From Nostoc punctiforme NIES-2108 (GTDB lineage Bacteria > Cyanobacteriota > Cyanobacteriia > Cyanobacteriales > Nostocaceae), in contig LXQE01000156.1 of assembly GCA_003326195.1 (NCBI GenBank), positions 12,668 through 76,482 on the forward strand: 63,815 nt of DNA, in the 5' to 3' direction. Within the stretch, counting starts at the first letter, position 1, and each line of letters begins with the position of its first letter. The notes beneath the pieces are model-generated. The model was not told the DNA's origin and ran no database searches. It was given only the letters and a program-made list of their open reading frames with translations. The translations under genes were made by a program, and so were the position numbers. Below, one piece after another: positions 60,862 through 63,815 of the stretch.

Positions 60862-62500
60862 TTTGGATAAAAAAATCCTGCCTTTGTCACCTAACCTCGC
60901 CAAAAAACAGAATAGGGTATCAGATCCTATAGTTAGGAATCACTTGAGTGCTGTTCCCAAGTGTACACCTAGTCAAATAAATGGCCAAGAAATGTCCCCA
61001 AAAGACGTTTCTCAAAACGATCAAAGTTGGACAGAGGAGATCCCAAAAACTGATCTTCCAAGCCAATCAGAAACACAATCAGAAGACAAATTAACCACTA
61101 CTGAGGTAGATAGCAACGGCGTTGGCAATGGGCATAATTTGCCAGTAGCCACTATTCCAGAAAAAGAATTACCGAAATTAGATGGGTCTGGTTCAGGTGG
61201 AGAAGCTATTGCAGGGAATGTAAAACAGCTAGGATTTTTACCTGTATTAAAAAATCCTAATTTCTTGGCTCTTTGGGGCGGTCAAGTTTTCTCTCAACTA
61301 GCAGATAAAGTTTATTTGGTCTTGATGATTGCCTTGATTAATACTCAGTTTCAAGGAAGTAATCAGAGTATTAGTGGTTGGGTATCAGTCTTGATGATGG
61401 CTTTTACTATTCCAGCCGTATTGTTTGGTTCCGTTGCTGGTGTGTTTGTCGATCGCTGGTCGAAAAAGGCTGTACTGGTAGCAACGAATATTTGGCGCGG
61501 CATCCTAGTTTTGTCAATTCCCTTCCTGGTGTGGTTGACTCATGACTGGAAACCTATAGGAGTGCTGCCAGTGGGTTTTGTAATTATCTTGGGTGTGACT
61601 TTTTTAGTTTCGACTTTGACGCAGTTTTTTGCTCCGGCAGAACAGGCGGTAATTCCCTTAATCGTAGAAGAACAGCATTTACTCTCGGCTAATTCGCTTT
61701 ACACAACAACGATGATGGCATCGGTGATTGTTGGGTTTGCCGTTGGAGAACCGTTGTTAGCGATCGCTGATGGACTTTGGCTGCAAATCGGTGGTAGTGG
61801 TAGTTTGGGTAAAGAACTTTTAGTAGGTGGCAGTTATGCGATCGCAGGGCTAATTTTGTTCCTGCTGGCAACTAAGGAAAAACACCACCACCCCGATACA
61901 GAATTCCCTCACGTATTCTCTGATTTGCGGGACGGTTTTGCCTACCTTAAAGCAAATCATCGCGTCCGTAATGCTTTGCTTCAACTGATTATCTTGTTTT
62001 CTGTTTTTGCAGCATTAACTGTTCTAGCCGTTCGGATGGCAGAAATAATTCCCAATATGAAAGCCTCCCAGTTTGGCTTTTTACTAGCAGCTGGCGGTGT
62101 TGGTATCGCGGGTGGAGCAACAATTCTTGGTCAATTTGGTCAACGTTTCTCCTATACTCAGCTAAGTCTGTGTGGTTGTATGGGTATGGCCGCATCCCTG
62201 ATTGGTCTGTCAGTATTTACAACTCAACTGTGGCTTGTCTTGTTACTGGTAGCGCTAGTAGGCATCTTTGGGGCACTAGTCGGAATTCCTATGCAAACTG
62301 CCATCCAAACAGAAACACCTCCAGAAATGCGTGGTAAAGTTTTTGGCTTGCAGAATAATGTAATTAATATTGCCCTCTCCTTACCTTTAGCATTAGCTGG
62401 TGTCGCAGAAACCTTTCTGGGATTACAGGTAGTTTTTTTAGGATTAGCTGCGATCGTCTTTTCAGGAGGTATATTAACCTGGTATAACTCGCACAAGTAG
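60845..62500 (+). CDS. MFS transporter with a long cytoplasmic N-terminus
   Basis: A 551-residue major facilitator protein. The first 125 residues are polar and low complexity (KKQNRVSDPIVRNH; EIPKTDLPSQSETQSEDK), with no membrane segment. Twelve helices follow from about residue 140: FLALWGGQVFSQLADKVYLV begins helix 1, and VFVDRWSKKAVLV is the signature loop 2-3. It resembles enterobactin-exporter-like (MFS_3) proteins. The substrate is unknown. ATG 60845 or 60848 overlaps the recO stop by about 15 bases, so translation is coupled. Confidence 0.88.
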   Translation: MMQPSDLDKKILPLSPNLAKKQNRVSDPIVRNHLSAVPKCTPSQINGQEMSPKDVSQNDQSWTEEIPKTDLPSQSETQSEDKLTTTEVDSNGVGNGHNLPVATIPEKELPKLDGSGSGGEAIAGNVKQLGFLPVLKNPNFLALWGGQVFSQLADKVYLVLMIALINTQFQGSNQSISGWVSVLMMAFTIPAVLFGSVAGVFVDRWSKKAVLVATNIWRGILVLSIPFLVWLTHDWKPIGVLPVGFVIILGVTFLVSTLTQFFAPAEQAVIPLIVEEQHLLSANSLYTTTMMASVIVGFAVGEPLLAIADGLWLQIGGSGSLGKELLVGGSYAIAGLILFLLATKEKHHHPDTEFPHVFSDLRDGFAYLKANHRVRNALLQLIILFSVFAALTVLAVRMAEIIPNMKASQFGFLLAAGGVGIAGGATILGQFGQRFSYTQLSLCGCMGMAASLIGLSVFTTQLWLVLLLVALVGIFGALVGIPMQTAIQTETPPEMRGKVFGLQNNVINIALSLPLALAGVAETFLGLQVVFLGLAAIVFSGGILTWYNSHK

Positions 62501-62856
62501 TTATCAGCTAACAGGAGTTATTATTCATTACCTTGAGGTAATTAATATTTACTTAAAGCTTTTGTGTTCATGGTAAACTGTGGTCAGTGAAAATTTATCA
62601 CATACTTGCCGGATATGAATCTGACATTAGTCGGAATAAGTTGTTGAAATATCAGAAATTAACAACTTATAACTAAAATAAATAAAGCCATCAATCCACT
62701 GGTTTAATCAGCTGACAATAAGCTTTTTAAACTAGTAGAAAGTTTTGGGAATTTTTAATAAATAAAAAAACCAGCAAGTATAGCTAGATAAAAGATAAAT
62801 CACAAAGGACACAAAAGTAATAGCTCAAACCTGCTTTTATTACAGCTAAATAAAGA
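62501..62856. other. AT-rich intergenic region
   Basis: About 355 AT-rich bases between two plus-strand genes. No repeat, RNA or regulator site was recognised; it presumably holds the promoter for the glycosyltransferase gene. Confidence 0.5.
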
Positions 62857-63815
62857 ATGCGTATAGCCTGGATTGGAAAAAAAACACCCTTTTGCGGCAA
62901 TGTCACCTACAGTCGAGAAATTACAAATGCCTTGCTAGATAGGGGACATCAAGTTAGCTTTCTTCACTTCGCCCAAGAAGAGTCTGAACCTGATAATTGG
63001 CCAAATCTTCGAGAGGTTTCCCTACCTTTCATTTACAAGTCCCAGGTTTACACGATTCCCACTTTTAAAGCCACCAAAGTTTTAACTGATTCACTGCGGG
63101 AAATCAAACCAGATGTAGTCCATGCTTCCTTGACTTTATCTCCTCTAGACTTTTTTCTACCAGAAATCTGTGAGGAACTGAGGTTGCCCTTAGTTGCCAC
63201 TTTTCACACACCATTTGCTGGCAAGGGCGCAAAGCTGGTATCGGGAACACAACTTTTGGCTTATCAGCTCTACGCGCCTTTTTTAGTTAACTATGATCGC
63301 GTGATTGTATTTTCTCAAATTCAGCGAGAATTATTGGCAGGGATGGGCGTAAGAGAAGAAAATATTGCCGTAATTCCCAACGGTGTTGATACCGCAAAGT
63401 ATTCTCCAGGAATTTCTAAAATCAAAGCAGAATTTAAAGCCGAACGCTTGTTTGTCTATCAGGGTCGCATAGCACCAGAGAAAAATGTCGAAGCTCTCCT
63501 CCGCGCTTGGAAGCAGTCGGCAATGGGGCCTGGTACGAAGTTACTAATTGTTGGTGATGGCCCTTTGAAGTCTTCCTTAGAGCCGTTTTATGGTTCAGAA
63601 TACGGCATTATCTGGTTGGGATTTGTCGCTGATGAAGACCGACGCATCGAAATTTTGCGGGGCGCAGATGTATTTGTTTTGCCTTCATTGGTAGAGGGTT
63701 TGTCTCTATCTCTGTTAGAGGGAATGTCATGTGGGTTGGCTTGTTTAGCAACAGATGTTGGTGCAGATGGAGAAGTTTTAGAAAAAGGTGCAGGTGTAGT
63801 TATTATTACTAAAAC
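62857..63815 (+). CDS. GT4 glycosyltransferase, 3' end outside window
   Basis: An ATG at 62857 opens a frame of 319 codons that runs off the window. It begins MRIAWIGKKTPFCGNVTYSR and has the GT-B pattern: ATFHTPFAGKG in the acceptor domain, VIPNGVDTAKYSP between domains, YQGRIAPEKN and VVGDGP-like IVGDGPLKSSLE in the donor domain, and the retaining EX7E motif in PSLVEGLSLSLLEGMSCG. It resembles cyanobacterial lipid-related GT4 enzymes, including the digalactosyldiacylglycerol synthase DgdA, but I cannot confirm that. Confidence 0.85.
   Translation, partial: MRIAWIGKKTPFCGNVTYSREITNALLDRGHQVSFLHFAQEESEPDNWPNLREVSLPFIYKSQVYTIPTFKATKVLTDSLREIKPDVVHASLTLSPLDFFLPEICEELRLPLVATFHTPFAGKGAKLVSGTQLLAYQLYAPFLVNYDRVIVFSQIQRELLAGMGVREENIAVIPNGVDTAKYSPGISKIKAEFKAERLFVYQGRIAPEKNVEALLRAWKQSAMGPGTKLLIVGDGPLKSSLEPFYGSEYGIIWLGFVADEDRRIEILRGADVFVLPSLVEGLSLSLLEGMSCGLACLATDVGADGEVLEKGAGVVIITK

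Noticed and set aside
62857..63815. Firm naming as dgdA or sqdX
   Set aside because: The N-terminus does not fit SqdX, and the resemblance to DgdA is from memory only; kept as a GT4 protein.

Overview
The window looks like chromosomal DNA from a filamentous, probably heterocyst-forming cyanobacterium of the Nostoc/Anabaena group. The evidence is the light-independent chlorophyll gene chlL, many green-lineage protein families (DUF5331, DUF2389, DUF3318, DUF2499/DUF3593, CGLD27-like DUF1230), the porin with an SLH domain, frequent GCGATCGC (HIP1) octamers, and intergenic heptamer repeats and short palindromes of the kind known from Nostoc genomes. I see no phage, plasmid replication genes, transposase or CRISPR array. 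The species assignment is inference.

Layout. 1-3.6 kb: chlL with a DUF5331 gene (probably the start of chlL-orf-chlN), two small conserved genes, and a HigBA-type toxin-antitoxin locus whose toxin is frameshifted. 4-16 kb: clpB, a START-like protein, rubredoxin, a flavoprotein, lpxD, a diiron/heme-oxygenase-like protein, an HdrB-like protein, then acpP and fabF. 16-21 kb: transketolase, a small VapC-like locus with a truncated toxin, and two tandem coiled-coil paralogues. 21.7-24.5 kb: the phosphate-sensing cluster sphR-sphS-phoU. 25-29.6 kb: a Crp-type regulator, the SLH porin and small conserved genes. 30-33.4 kb (minus strand): hisA, DUF3593, DUF2499, a GT2 glycosyltransferase and a TVP38 protein. 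33.8-39.8 kb: csaB, an aspartyl-protease-like pair, pgeF, birA, an M23 peptidase and ribE. 40-46 kb: a bifunctional-nuclease-family gene, an aldo/keto reductase with ferredoxin-like tail, an ABC exporter with a broken 5' end, a Uma2 nuclease and a HicBA locus with frameshifted hicA. 46-54 kb: a LysR regulator, YbjN, DUF3318, queE, a STAS-sugar transferase fusion, a DUF697 GTPase and initiator tRNA-Met. 54-63.8 kb: rsfS-CGLD27-asparaginase, WcaI-like glycosyltransferase, an orphan C5 DNA methyltransferase, deoC, recO, an MFS transporter and a partial GT4 glycosyltransferase.

How they fit together. Most genes are housekeeping. An envelope theme runs through the window: lpxD (lipid A), acpP/fabF (fatty acids), SLH porin with csaB (pyruvylated wall polymer to which SLH domains bind), M23 peptidase, GT2/GT4/WcaI transferases and the STAS-sugar transferase (exopolysaccharide).

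The most interesting observations are: three toxin-antitoxin loci whose toxin genes all look damaged; a nine-A run that puts the start codon of an ABC exporter out of frame by one base; an in-frame block of repeat DNA inside recO; a STAS domain fused to an exopolysaccharide-initiating transferase; a perfect 14-bp hairpin between sphR and sphS; two diverged 49-bp direct repeats ahead of the diiron-like gene; and inverted copies of a dispersed repeat flanking the aldo/keto reductase gene.
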